From Vespa crabro (lineage: Eukaryota; Arthropoda; Insecta; Hymenoptera; Vespidae): DNA of 64,000 nt. Position numbers and translations under genes: made by a program. The notes beneath the pieces were generated by a model. The model made no database searches, was not told the DNA's origin, and saw only the letters and a list, made by a program, of their open reading frames with translations. The stretch spans positions 459,501 to 523,500 of the forward strand of contig NC_060958.1 of the NCBI RefSeq assembly GCF_910589235.1. The letters run 5' to 3'. Shown here piece by piece: positions 1 through 13,280 of this stretch (position 1 is the first letter of the stretch; each line of letters opens with the position of its first letter).

Positions 1-86
1 GTCATAGGTAGAGACTTAAGGCCGAGTATTAAACTGGCCACTGTGATCGATGGATTTATGTGAGCTCCGCTTATGTGACCTACACA
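1..86 (-). CDS. Aquaporin coding exon 3 (cut by window edge)
   Basis: The acceptor is AG at 88-87 on the minus strand, after cttcgc. The exon opens in phase 0 with Cys-Val-Gly-His and holds the loop B motif SGAHINPS, followed by the start of TM3. It has 28 full codons plus two bases and continues off the left end of the window. Confidence 0.93.
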
Positions 87-94
87 CTGCGAAG

Positions 95-126
<32 letters not shown>

Positions 127-1074
127 AAAACGGAAAAAGATACGAAATATAATGAAAGAGAGAAAAAAAAAATAAAATAGTACGAAGTAAAGAAAAAAGG
201 AATGAGTGAAAAAAATTCTACAAAGTTAATATTAATTTATAATAAATAATTAATATTAATTAATAATAAATCTATGTGAAATAAATTGAGACAAATGAAT
301 TACATTATTTTCCATTTGTATTGTTTCTATACGAGTACGTATATGATTACGTAAAATACGTAAAAAATTAATTACACTGTGCAGATAATAATTGAAATGA
401 AAAATTTTTCTCACTGAGATTTTTTATACAAATACCTGAATCGCAATCGTGACTGCAATACCGAAACTCATGGAAATTTGATAAAGTGGTGGAACGATAC
501 CCATGCTTCCTACGCAACTCAAGCATCCAATGAAAACTAAAATTGCAGTGCCGATGATCTCTCCTAGAAGTACCATGATTGTCTCGTAGATCGACTTCTC
601 TTCTTTTATTAGATTTTTTAACCCTGTAATAAACGATAAAGAAAACAAAAATGATATATATATATATATATATATATAATTATTAAAAATAATATATATT
701 GTTTTGACTAATTATTAAAGAAAAATAATTAATGAATAACATTATTTTTGCAAATCAGATTTCATCCTAAACTAAGATATTTTTCAATAAGGATAAAAGA
801 AGCGATTATTAAGAAAGAAAAAAAAAAAAATTCTGAGTGCGTCGTTTCCTAAGGGACACACAAAAAAGCGGTGGAAAAATTCGAAAGGCAAAGAAAAAAA
901 AAAATAGGAAAAGGAAAAAGAAAAATAAATTCATGATAGATGAGAGGTAATCGGACGTGACGTAAGACGAAAGTTTGCCATTTTTGCGCACGATCGGCTT
1001 CTATTCGTGTGGACGAAAAATAAATAATTCTTAAGGCACTTTAGAAAATCACGCTGGGCTAACTTTGAGAAAAC

Positions 1075-1113
<39 letters not shown>

Positions 1114-2090
1114 AGAGAAATAGAGAAATAGAAAGAAACTATAGATGTCGAAAACATTTTCATAAAGTTCCTGACATTCGATGTCAATTTCCTTCAAAAA
1201 AAAAATCTATATTCTCCCTTAGTTCTTCCTCTTTATTTATTTATTTAATTTTTTAATAAATAAATAAATAAATACGTGTAAGAAGTAAAATAAGTATAAA
1301 AAGAAGAGTATGTTATATTTTTTAAAGTACATTATAAACGTTATATTATATTTCTTATCTATTATCTATTATCTTTACTATTCTCTATATTTATTATATT
1401 GTTGTTCTTTATTATATGTTTATTAATAATTAAATTCCATTAAAATCGTGTAAAAAAACTGGAACATAATATTACATAGATAAATATTAGAGTATGATAA
1501 TAATGAAAAGTATTAAATAAATAATTATCTCTTCTTTTTTTCTAATTATTTCTTTTTATTTTAATTTTTAATCGCCATGAAAAAAATAAAGAGAGAGATA
1601 CGAGGAAGATATTTCGTTCCGTTTTATAGTTCTCTTCGTACAAAGTTACATCGGCAGAAAGTTTGTCATTTAAAAGTCGAATACGATTATCGGAATCTTC
1701 CACGAACGTCGGGGTCAAGGATCAAAGTTGAAATTTACATGAAAGCGAATAGGAATTAATGCATATCACAGTGAAAATAATCGTGCATTCCTAATTGAAG
1801 TTCGATATATGAAATTTGTTAAATGAAATAAAAAAAAAAAAAAAAATTAGGAAAAAAACGAATATCGGAGATTTTGCGTTTACAAAAATTGTTATCTCTA
1901 ATTAAATGAGTATTCATCTTTAAGGAAACGATTAATTTTCTATTAAAAATGTTATAATAACGTTAAAATTACATGCATTTCACAGTTATCAGATCTTTCT
2001 GAACGTACAAAACAAAATCGATGTATTCTATGTTGCTACAACATTCCTTGTTAGTGTTTGTATTACTTTATATATAAATATTTATATAAA

Positions 2091-2145
<55 letters not shown>

Positions 2146-3238
2146 TACATTAGCCTTCATATACTTCTAAATTATACAGAGAGATTCCATTGAGCGTTCG
2201 CATCGATATTACCATCCTGTTCCCTTAATTAACCGTACGTGGTCAGGATATAATTAGATTCAATAACGAAGTCATAGTATTGAAAACATTGATGATCCGT
2301 CGTCATTGAAATCTCTTGGTTATCATGGTTTAAAAAAAAAAAAAAAAAAAGAAAAAAGAAAAAAAAGAGACAAAAAGAGAAGTCATTAATTAAAAGCATG
2401 CATTCGTAAAATGAGTCAACTTTCGACGAGTCGTTATATCTTCATGGATTTCCTTTACATTCTAATTTCGAAACACGAATAGTAAAGTTAAATAGTATCT
2501 GTTGTTAATACGGATTATTATGAAAACTCAACAGAGTTGCTTTTCTTTTTCTTTTTCTTTTTCTTTTTTTTTTTTTCTACATCATTGTAATAACAGCTTG
2601 AAATTTATTATCAATATGATTGTTAAAAAGTTAAAGAAAATCTTATAAAGGGAGAAGAAATATCGTGGCAAGGATCGGACTGAAATTGTTCGGTTAACAT
2701 GAAAAATATCTTTAGCGTTTCGTTACGCCAGAAAGAATTTTTTACGTTTATAATTTGCACGAATAACGTTAGAGAAATAATTGTCGTGTGTATTCGTGGA
2801 AATCCTTTTTACGAGATTCCACCGGCACTTTCCATTTGATCTATTTTTTTTTTTTTCCTTTTTCTCCTCTATTTCTTTTTTTCTCTCTTTCACCTTCTTT
2901 TTATTTCTCTCTCTCTCTCTCTCTCTCCTTTTTTTTTCTTCTTTTTTTTCTTTTTTTTTTTTTTTTCTTTTTGTATTTGTTACTTCAAAGACCGACCGCG
3001 CTCGATAGAGATCTCCCGTTTTCTAATTAAAAACGAAGCTAGCCCAGAGAATACGCGATAATTACGATGAAAGTTTTCAGCCCCGCTCGTTTATTGCACG
3101 AAACTCGTGAAAGTAATATGTAACTTTAGTTACCAATTTTCTCTGCCGACTCTTCAACAATCTCGGAGGCATATATATATATATTTCTTTTTTCCTTTTT
3201 TTTTCATTCTGTTGATATTTCTATTTTGATCTTTCTCT

Positions 3239-3292
<54 letters not shown>

Positions 3293-3916
3293 TTCTCTCT
3301 TTATCTCTCTTTTGAAATTTAATGCAGATTATAGATCACTCATATTTTTTCGTAAAGGAAGGAATTTCAAATTTTTGTTACTTTTATTCGTCTTTTCTTT
3401 TTGCTTCTTTTTTATCTTTTTTTTTTTTTCTTTTTTTTAATTTTTCTTTTCTCTTTTCTTGTTTTTTAAGGATTGATTTAATAATTAAAGAAAAGTCATT
3501 GGTAGCAATTCGATGATTATTTTCTTTTATTTTTGGAAATGAAATATCACGAGTATATTTTCGAATGATCGAATAAGAAAAGTCACGTGATTTGAAAGCA
3601 AAAAAAAAAAGAGTTGATAAGAAAGAAATAGACGTTATTGATCGAGAATTATGTTCGAAGAGCGTTCGAAAGGAATGCCATATTATAATTCGTTAATTTC
3701 GTACCGACGGGGATAACGTTGATGATCGATGTTATCATAAAATTATAGGAATCTACATTACCCGTTTAAATGAATGATATGTTTTAATCGACTCCGTAAT
3801 TAACAACCTTGTTGATTGTATTAATATACGTATATTAACTAGTAATATAGGGTTTTAACGTTGAAATATATAACGAATGTATTTTACTTTTTGCTAGATT
3901 CTCGAACATATATACC

Positions 3917-3959
<43 letters not shown>

Positions 3960-4905
3960 TATACATATGTATGTAATAAAAGTTCTCCGGTCTTCTGTAA
4001 ATTACTTTAACGATTGTCTCTACGATTGACCGAACCGAAAACGGTAGACGTGCTTTCCATTAACTATCCGATATTTGGTAAAGCCTCGATCGAATCGTAT
4101 TTAAGAGTAGAATTTTGTTACATCCACGTACATATGTAAGGTACATACGTATGCCACTTACATAGTTTTGTCAGTATTGGTTATCCAATTCTCCGTTGAA
4201 TGAAAACTCATTTTCCTTAGGGCACAATGCTTTCTCTGAATGGATCTCGTTCAGCTATCAAGTGACCCAAGAGAAATTGAAAGAAAAATATAACGAATGG
4301 ATTTAAATTGGGGGAGGATTGGTAGAGAAAAGAGAAATGAAAACGAACGAAATCTATCGGACAGTGTTTCTTTTTTCTTTTTTTTTTTTTTTTTGAGATA
4401 ATCCTCATCGTTGAATAATAAAAAAATTTCATTTACTTTTCCACGTGAAATTCAAAGAATATCTAATTTATGAATAATAATTACTAATTACGAGATTTTA
4501 TATATTTTACATTAAATCTTAATCTTTTCATCTCGATGATTTTAATTCGTTATATGGACATTTTTATGGTTTTCCTTTGTTCCATCGTACGAGTCTTCGT
4601 CGACCTTTCTCTCTCTCTCTTCTTCCTTATCACAAGAGGGGAAATGGTACACCTCCGACGTTCAATTAACCAGACTAATTAGGATGTAAAATCGTACCCT
4701 GATGAAAGCACGATATTGAGATCCTCCGATAAAGACTTCGACGAACTCTCAGGAGAATCATTTATTCGTTGATAATGCGATGTTTACACGCAATCTCCAT
4801 GAGGAATACATTGTTTTCTATATAATAACTGTTATTATACTTAATATTGAGAAATTTCAAACGTGTTCATGCTTTCTCTTTAGAGAAAAAAAAAAGAGAT
4901 AACAA

Positions 4906-4937
<32 letters not shown>

Positions 4938-5201
4938 AAAATACCAGAAAAGAAAAGAGAACAGTCATAAATTAGTTATTTAAAAATCCTTTCGAAGTGT
5001 ACTCTTACTATTATTTTATTTTATTTTATTTTATTTTATTTTATCTTACTTTATTTTCTTTTTTTCTTTTTCATTTGATCTTAATGCAATTACGAAAAAA
5101 AAAAAATATATATATATATATAGAGAGAGAGAGAGGGAGAGAGAAAACCAAACCAAACAAAACACTAACGAGGGGATGAAATTAGTAAGAAAATAAGGGG
5201 G

Positions 5202-5232
<31 letters not shown>

Positions 5233-5972
5233 TTCATTTTTTCAAACTCCCTACGAAGTTGATTTTCGGTCAACTCTCGTGGCCAATATTTGACTTTGCG
5301 TTCGATAACGAACTGACTGACTATTTAATTTCACTTAATTTCATTTTCTAATAAAGTCGGCGAAGCAAAATTTTCCCCGACGAAGCGAATTTTTGCTCCG
5401 AACATTCCAAATGTTTATACCAATCTCGTATGGAAGATTTTATTTTCCTATTTTGGATATATCCCATTGTAAATGTCACGCCTGTGGTCACTCTTAATTA
5501 AGAAGAATTTTCATTGATCGGGAAAGATTAATTGAACAGAAAATAAAATTATTGTAAAAAAGGGAAAGAATTAATTGAATCATCTTCTTTTTTTTTTTCT
5601 TTTTTTTTTTTTCTTTCTTCTCTTTCTTTTTATTTTTCTTCTTCGACAGATAAATAACTATCGGAAATGATTGATGAAAGGACAATATTTTTTTCCTGTA
5701 AATACAAAATCTTATATAATTCATATATTATTTTAATTACGTTTATTTATTTACGTATCACTATTCCGATTCGTTTCGTATATTTTTATCATTAAATGTC
5801 GTTTATATTCGGCTTTAAAATTTATCACTGTGACGGCCTAGAATTGTCTACGTATCGTCATTTTAAAAATGTCACACGCGTGACGCTTTCTCGAACGACA
5901 GAAAACGGTAAATTTCTCTGGTCTCCTGTTCGAAAAATATCACGTTATCGTGTTTTTATTGCCCAGAGAGAA

Positions 5973-6041
<69 letters not shown>

Positions 6042-8313
6042 CATGAAAGATTCTGACAACGTTATTGTGTGAATTTCCGTTTCCTACCTTATGTATCATT
6101 TGATGCGATCTAGAGCGTAAAGCAATTTCATAAATTCGAAAGGTTTTTTTTTTTTCTTTGTAACGATTAGTAATATCGATAAAAATTTAACGATTAATAA
6201 TATTGATAAAAATCGTTTGCGTGGGTGGGTGCGTGCGTCAATAAATTAACGAATATATGAAACTAAATCTATTTTCAAAAGCTTGTCGCGAAAAAAAAAG
6301 AATATTATTCTAAACTCTGAGCAATGCGTAAAATATTCTTTTCATTTTCTTTCAATTTATATTTGCGATTAAAGTTATTAGATTATTTCCATGATTGTGA
6401 ATTTATTCGTATCGAATGGGAAAAAATAAAATATGATAAAATGAAATGAAATGGAACATTTGAAATAATGTTTAACATTGATAAAACTTGAAATGATTTC
6501 AATTAATCGAAGTATAAAATATTTGTCTTTCACTGATCATTATCCTCGAAATGACTTGTACGAATGTAACGTGCAATTATATAAGAAAATAAAATTCTCG
6601 ATATACGATTATTTCGATTTTCTTGATCTAATGCAACTCGCGTTCGATATCGTCACGGACGAAACGTCGAGAAATGAAATTCGCGATGGGAAATCTCGCT
6701 TCGAAAGTAACTTCGATACTCGATTGTTAAGATCGTTGCATAAATCCGTTTCGGTCGAAAGAAAAGTTGAACGGGGAAAGGGGAAAAAAAAAAAAAAGAT
6801 AGGTAAAGAATCAAGAATAGGTTCGAATTAGTGATGCTATTTCAAAAAAAAAAAAAAAAAGTAATATATATTTATATCTAATGTTTGAACTTTGATATAT
6901 CATTATCTTGATATTTCATTATTCGATATGAATTAACATGATATTATTTATTTAAGATTATATATTAAAAGCACATTTTATATCCTTTATTATGATAATG
7001 ATTGTTCAATATCATCACAAATCAATTCGAACTTTAAATTCGACAAACATAATGCAATCGTAATATCAATATACTCGTCAAAATAATTTCGATTAAAAAG
7101 AATTAACAAATTTTTGTCGGACTTTTAAGCGGTCTTTATTTCTTCGTCTTTTTCTTTTTTTTTTTTTTTTGTTTCTTTTTTTTAATTAAAAAAAAAAAAA
7201 GAAAGAAAAAATTCTTCTCCTGTTTATACGATTTTTGCGATTGCTTTATTTATTTATTTATTTTTTTTCTTTTTTTTCTTTACGTCGCTTTCACGATCAT
7301 TGATCCGATTTATCCGAATGTAAATAATAAGAAGTAATGGAAATAATAGAAAGTAATTTTTGAAGAATCGTATTTTATTAGAGATCGATAGATGTGTTAG
7401 AAGGAAAGGATAAAACGTACGATACACGTGCATCGTAAGTTTTGCAAGTGTGACAGTAGGTCAAGTTCGCGGTGAATGGCCGAGAGGCCTGAAAGCAATG
7501 GAGACGATTCAACTACATTCAACCTGCTCACTCTCCTCGAATAAACGTAAGAAATAATTCATTCTTATCTTCTCAAAAGATCTACGTTTGCTCGATCGAT
7601 CGATCGATTAAAATAATAGTATTACTTCCTTTATATTTTACGAATTCGATTAAATCGTTTATTTATTTATTTATTTTATTTCCTTTTAATATCTTTTATT
7701 GGGATTTATTAAGGAACGAATAATAATCATCATTCTCGTCGTATAAATTTTTATTCGTTTTATTATAAAACATATGACGGTAATAATTGTTTTTTTTTTC
7801 TTTTTCTTTTCTTTTTCTTTCTTTTCATTCGCAGGTATCAACAAAAATATTCCGAGATCAAGCAGGAAGAATATAATATGACCGACCTTTGAGAAAACAA
7901 AATAATTCAGGAATTACTTGATATCGCGCGTGTTATTGCACAATTTCGAGGCAGAAAGTTTCCATTTAAATGTCGTTTCTTCGGCAAACGTGAGAGGGAA
8001 GCCATTTCTAAAAAGTAATGAATGTAAATGCGTGTACTTCGAAGATTCTAACTCTTTTCTCAGCTGGTTTACTACTACTTTTAACAAAAGGATAGAAAGA
8101 CATTGTCTTCTTTAGTCGTGTCTAAACTAACTGACATCTTCCTGGGTTCGTCCTGTGTATGCATGTTTTGCGTGTAAATGCTTCCATGTGTGTGTGTGTG
8201 TGTGTGCGTCTATCTACGTATATGTATATCGTCGTCTCTTGCAACTTAGAAATGAAAAGAAAAGGAGAGAGTGAGAGAGATAGAGACAGATAGATAGAGA
8301 GAGAAAGAGAGAA

Positions 8314-8365
<52 letters not shown>

Positions 8366-9103
8366 GAAAAAAGAAAAAGAAATAAAGTGGAGCAACGAGG
8401 AACGAACACTCTCGTGAGAACGAACGCTCGAAGGAAGGAAGGGTTGTGCTGAATTACGATGGCTCTTGATAAATCGCTCGTTTAAAGTTTAGACGAAGTT
8501 TAGAGGTAGTATTAGGTTAACGGAAAAGTTTTCCCTCTGCTAACTTCGGACCTTCTCGAAATTTTACTTCACTGTGATAAACAGAAACGATGTGTCTTCA
8601 AATGAATTTTCAACAGATCAATAATACGCGACGTTTTTATTCATTATCCTTTTTTTTTTTTTTTTCTCTTTTTTTTTTCATTATTATTATCATCAGCATC
8701 GGCATCATCATTATTAAAATTATGTTCGTTCATCTTTTTTTATAAACCATCTTTTAATATTCATACGATTATTATTCTTTTCTTTTTTTTTTTTTTTTTT
8801 TTTTTTTCCTTTTTAAACGACATCCAAACGAACCATTGTCATTTAATAAATGTAAAAATTGTCATTAATGATATACAAATTAAAATATTATGCCCTTTTT
8901 TTTAACAAATATTTAATGATAAATTATTTTCTTTGATATTCTCTTATTAAAAATTTAATATGAAAATATTTAATAAGAAAAGATATTAAATATTTTATTT
9001 TTCATGATATTATAAAGTTTAATAAATAATTAACGATACACGGAGTACGAAAAAGTATCTTTATACTTTCTTTCGTCATTATTTCGCGCGAATTCATTTT
9101 TTT

Positions 9104-9134
<31 letters not shown>

Positions 9135-9455
9135 GTTAACGCATAAATGCATCCCGTTCTCATTAACCGAACTACTTTCTACTCAAGATCGAGGATAGAG
9201 AACTGTCTCGATCACTTCTTACTTTTCACCGTCAACGATCTTCATTACCGTCAAAGATCAACGACCTCGTACACGATCTACAAAGACTAATAGTCGTTCT
9301 TACGAGAGAGAAAATTCGATAATGACAAATTGCCGAACAAGAGAGGACCCTCGAATATCAGATGATAACAATGAATATCATTGGAATCGAAATATTATTA
9401 TTAATTGCAACATTAAATGCAATAAATTAAAATAATTTCAAGAACAAGGAATATT

Positions 9456-9488
<33 letters not shown>

Positions 9489-11494
9489 CATAAATCGATT
9501 ATAATCATAATCCAAATAGATATGAATTAATTATTTAATAATTATACTATCAAAATTAAATGAAACAATATATATATATATATCTGTGTGAATAAGATTT
9601 TCGCTTATAATAAAATATAATTGAAAAAGAAAAAAGAAAAAAGAAAAAATTAGAAAGAATTAGGTACGTATGATGTCAAATTTGATATAAATAATTATTA
9701 CAAAAATAATGATCAATCGATGCTTTGAAAATTAATAGGCAAAACGTAAGTTGTTCTTTACGTAAGTTTGCACGAAGGAAGGACGTAAGAATGAAATCAT
9801 GATGGTCGTACGCTTATTGCTCTTTAATTGCGATCTAATTTCATTAGCAAGATTTCTTAGAGTATAACGGAGTATGTACGAGGTACCTAATGCATCGTAA
9901 AAACATCCGGGACGAACATTACCACGTGTTTCTAACTCTCGACGCACTTTCTTTCATAGAAAATCTGAACAGAAGAGTACAAGGTTGATCTCATTTTCAA
10001 AAGAATTTCTCTCGATTTCAGAATTTCTTTTGAAATTCAAGTAATACGAAAAGATAAAAAAAAAAAAATGTCTCCGATCCATTAACAAATTACTTTTAAT
10101 TAACAATCGTGTTAATTTAATGGATTAATAATTCTTTTATATTAATTCATACGATAAAAATAATATAGAACATTATTTATTATAAAATTGCATTGTGCAA
10201 TACCGTATATCGGATATTTACATCAACGATACTCATCGTAATATATTATGAAATATTGAATTTTATTTATTTACCATTATAAAAAGTACCGTAACGAATT
10301 TAATGGATTTACGTAAAATTATTGTACGTAAAGGAAAGGGAAAATTTATCGTACGCACGATTAAGTTGCAATTTTACATAATAACAACTATGCTATAACG
10401 GGTTTAACGTAAAATCGATTATTCTATGGTCAACTAGAAATTTATACGCATGATTCTTTTTGGTATAAAGTTTTTTTTATCTCATTTCTATGTTATTATC
10501 TATTATATGAAAATAAGAATGTTATTGACGCATGGCTCGTTGAGTTAGCGCATAAAACCATCTCGCGTTTTCTAGCCCGAGACGAGAGAAACGGCGAATT
10601 CAATTGAATTTTTAACCTAATTTTCAGTCCGCCGGAGTTGTAGAGCATCGTTTAGAATGCAGCCGGCACGAAGCGTCCTTTCTACGTATACTTTCTTTCC
10701 TTTCCTCCTTGAGAAATCAACGAGGAAGAAAATGAAATATGGCGGAACGATACCAACTCGTCTTGCTTTACAGATTTATGAGATAAACGATGGACGCTTG
10801 CCAGAATATTCACCTGTTATGTAAGAATCAAACGTGCTTAAAGTCTGATGAGATTTTCGAGAAATCGTATCGCAAAATCATATGCATAATGTATGTTTAA
10901 ATATATTGTTCGGGACTTACGTTGATTTTCTTTTTCTCTTTTTCTTGTTTTGTTTGTTTGTTCTTTCCTTTCTCCCCCTCCCCCTTTTAAATTTTATCCC
11001 TTAACAATCATAATTAATATTATCACAATGTATTAAATTGTATTATTGAACTTTAATTAAATATCAAAAGTATTTAAGACAATGAAGAAAAGGAATTATT
11101 AATCCTTCGAAATGATTCCTTCGAAAAATCTTTCAAACGACTTTCATTAATGACAATGAATGAAATTTAATAACAAATTTCTACGACCAATGAAATCTCT
11201 CAAAGTCTTTGTGTTTACAAATTCATAAACGTCGTCTAATTCGTATTAATTTATGATTAATTCAATCGTTTATACTCGAGTAAACGTAACCATCGTTATT
11301 ATCGTCGGAACTAATATTACTGAATCACGATCAAATTCAATGTAATTTCACTCACAAGGTGCTTTCAGCTTCTCTTTGGCACTCCTAATACCCGCGTTTG
11401 ATCTCAATGCCAGTCCAATGTTTTTCGTTGGTTTTCCAATGGAATTTTCTGTAATACCTGGCGGTGATATTATCGAGATTCCGCCTTGCTCCAT
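1..11494 (-). CDS. Aquaporin (MIP family), partial gene: coding exons 1-3
   Basis: Encodes the N-terminal 137 residues of a membrane channel for water or small solutes. Coding pieces are 11356-11494, 436-623 and 1-86. Each boundary has GT-AG sites and the phases agree (T|GG makes Trp47; the next junction is phase 0). Seen: a hydrophilic N-terminus of about 55 residues without a signal peptide; TM1 at about 60-82 with the family-typical GEIIGTAILVFIG; TM2 at about 95-115; then GHISGAHINPS, the first pore half-helix (loop B), with its box at residues 120-122. That box reads NPS, where most aquaporins have NPA. The second NPA box, the Arg of the selectivity filter and TM4-6 lie beyond the window. 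The family is certain; the insect subfamily (Drip, Prip, Bib-like or entomoglyceroporin) cannot be decided from this half. The start ATG at 11494 has A at -3 and an in-frame TAG upstream. Confidence 0.93.
436..623 (-). CDS. Aquaporin coding exon 2
   Basis: The acceptor ends at 624 (attacag) and the donor is CAG|gtattt at 435. The 188 bases read as Trp (split codon), then LKNLIKEEKS, TM1 and TM2, with no stop. Phase 1 in and phase 0 out match the neighbouring exons exactly. Confidence 0.93.
3242..3290. repeat. (CT)n microsatellite
   Basis: About 24 uninterrupted CT units in the aquaporin intron, followed by imperfect CT-rich sequence. Confidence 0.95.
5981..6039. repeat. (GA)n microsatellite
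   Basis: About 29 uninterrupted AG units. Confidence 0.95.
7476..7546 (+). other. Candidate exon of an unidentified plus-strand transcript
   Basis: A short open frame starts at ATG 7476 (MAERPESNGDDSTTFNLLTLLE) and stops at 7542-7544, two bases before a good donor AAAC|gtaaga. A matching acceptor (ttcattcgcag) lies at 7834, followed by YQQKYSEIKQEEYNMTDL and a stop, in the frame that the TAA interrupts. This could be a spliced non-coding RNA with a 22-codon ORF, or chance. It lies antisense in the aquaporin intron. Confidence 0.15.
10628..10820 (+). other. Candidate exon, unidentified, antisense to aquaporin intron
   Basis: A clear branch point and acceptor (taacctaattttcag) precede 10628. 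A donor GTTAT|gtaaga follows 10820. The 193 bases are open in the frame containing ATG 10657 (MQPARSVLSTYTFFPFLLEK...), which ends at TAA 10822-10824 if unspliced (55 residues). The island is clearly less AT-rich than its surroundings. I do not recognise the protein. Confidence 0.22.
11356..11494 (-). CDS. Aquaporin coding exon 1 with start codon
   Basis: It starts at ATG 11494-11492 (MEQGGISIISPPGITE...) and ends ...AKEKLKAP with the donor CCTT|gtgagt at 11355. It is 46 codons plus one base. The exon probably begins at 11551, where an acceptor (tttgtactttcag) leaves a 57-base 5'UTR. The KLKAP-W-LKNL junction with exon 2 reads smoothly into TM1, which supports the pairing across the 10.7 kb intron. 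Confidence 0.85.
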
Positions 11495-11551
11495 ATTGAT
11501 CAAATTTATCTATTAGAATTTGATAGATCTTCAAACTCGATGTACGAATTT
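11495..11551 (-). other. Aquaporin 5'UTR, part of first coding exon
   Basis: A 57-base leader between a good 3' splice site (tttgtactttcag, AG at 11553-11552) and the ATG. It contains an in-frame TAG but no other ATG. This implies at least one upstream non-coding exon. Confidence 0.55.
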
Positions 11552-11896
11552 CTGAAAGTACAAATAATTTCTTATATATTTCTCGTGTCATAAAATTATT
11601 CATATAAATCGAAATTGTGAGGACGATAATTTGTTAACAATTTTCTTCTCTCTTTTTTATTTCCCCCTATAACTTCACGATATTACGATACTTTGTTTAT
11701 TATAAATATTGGATTATAGAATTAATTGAAAATTAACAAACGCGTAATATAGAAATGAAATTTAATACATTTAATAGCACATTTAGTACATTTAATATTT
11801 CAATTGAAATTAAAAAAAAAAGCAATGTCTCCGTCGAAATTAAAATTTGCACGTAATCAAAATCGTATATAGGTTAGTATATATGCGTGTATGTAC

Positions 11897-11930
<34 letters not shown>

Positions 11931-12708
11931 TTTGTGTACACTGCATCTACGATTGTAGCTTTATCTTTTTAAGTCTTACTCCGATTACGTCCTAAAACGC
12001 AACTAAATCAAAATGAAATATGATTTATCTCGGAAATATTAATGCAAAGATGAATTATATATTTTTCCAATGTCAATGAAACATACGTAACATTTATTTA
12101 GACGTTTATATTTATATATCTGGTGTTTCTCTTATCTATCGAAGTGAATTCAAGTAAAACGATTTGATAATGAAATATTTTTCTTAAATGATCTTTTTCA
12201 AAATGAAAATACAAATAATATAAACGTATTAAGTGCATTACCTATCGTTTAAATATGCACATAAATAAATTTATTTTTTCGTATGTCTTAAAAGCAAAGA
12301 ATTGATATTTCTATCATTTTAAATAACATTGAAATACATATTTTTTTAAAGATAAGAAGAAGAAGAAGAAGAAAAAGGGAAAGAGAAAAAAAGGAATTTC
12401 GAAGATAAGAAAAGAAAGATAAGGAATTGACAAATGAACTATTTTTTAACTTTTTTTTTTTTTTTTTTTTTTTTTTCAAAAAACCGGACTACTTATTATT
12501 ATCGATAATTGTTATTCATAAAATTGTTATCGTAAAACGAAGTCGAAAAAAAGGGAGAAGAAGAAAAAAAAAAGAAAAGAAATGAATGCAAATAGGCTAA
12601 ACTTTAGTACCAATATGATATATTTACTCTAGCGTCCACTCAGAAAGAAAAATATTAGACATTGCACGATCAAAAGTGTAAATACAAATAAATCGATAAC
12701 GAGCTTAC

Positions 12709-12790
12709 CGTTGTAGATTCGATGTGAATAGAGGAACTCCCGTAATGTTGAAAATTACTGTCTCCGTTTGTTGGAACGATTTGGAGAAAG
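12709..12790 (-). other. Candidate aquaporin 5'UTR exon (5' end undefined)
   Basis: On the minus strand the sequence CTACAACG|gtaagc gives a strong donor at 12708, with the last exon base at 12709. It is a good minus-strand donor about 1.2 kb upstream of the 11551 acceptor. No ATG is open into the donor, so it would be untranslated. Where it begins is unknown; an A/T-homopolymer region follows from about 12820. Confidence 0.35.
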
Positions 12791-12810
12791 AAGATAAATT
12801 TAAAGAAAAA

Positions 12811-12850
<40 letters not shown>

Positions 12851-12991
12851 AACAATAAAAAATATCGACACGACACTTAGAGATTCCGAAAATTGGATTA
12901 AAAACAAAGAAAGAAAGAAATCATCGAAGTCAAGTTCGACACTTTTTCTTTTCTCTTTTTTCTATATATATATATATATATATATATTTTT

Positions 12992-13026
<35 letters not shown>

Positions 13027-13234
13027 TTATCTTTCTTTTTTTTCTTTTTTTTTTTTTTTTTGAAGATTTACAAGTAGATCTTTTATTGCCACGCTGGTTT
13101 CGATGAGACTGAATCGTTTCGCGAGTTGAGCGCACCTCTATATGTAGAAAACCCTCCACTGCCAACGACAGACAGTCTCCCGTTACATGGCCAATCTACG
13201 TTTCTCCGTACGCGTTACCTGCAAGCAACGAAGA

Positions 13235-13280
<46 letters not shown>

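Larger units (their letters stand above)
624..11355 (-). other. Aquaporin intron 1 (10.7 kb)
   Basis: AT-rich intron filled with (TA)n at about 661-678, 1078-1110, 2093-2138 and 3918-3953, (CT)n at 3242-3290, (GA)n at 5981-6039 and 8327-8361, and long poly(A)/poly(T) runs. Two less AT-rich islands stand out on the plus strand: 7440-7550 and 10540-10830. Both carry plausible splice sites and are treated separately. I see no other conserved domain in it. Confidence 0.8.

Noticed and set aside
809..1256. Several overlapping open frames on both strands
   Set aside because: They are translations of poly(A/T), (TA)n and GA-rich sequence (runs of F, L, I/Y). No domain, splice logic or balanced composition. 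The same applies to dozens of similar frames elsewhere.
2781..3030. Hydrophobic F/S/L-rich frames that look like membrane proteins
   Set aside because: The apparent transmembrane character comes from poly(T) and (CT)n tracts, not from real genes.
9732..9947. 71-codon minus-strand frame inside the aquaporin intron
   Set aside because: Composition is fairly normal, but it has no splice sites in phase with the aquaporin exons and no recognisable family.
11385..11603. 72-codon minus-strand frame overlapping aquaporin exon 1
   Set aside because: It is in a different frame from the real aquaporin N-terminus, whose phase fits exon 2; this frame is a shadow.
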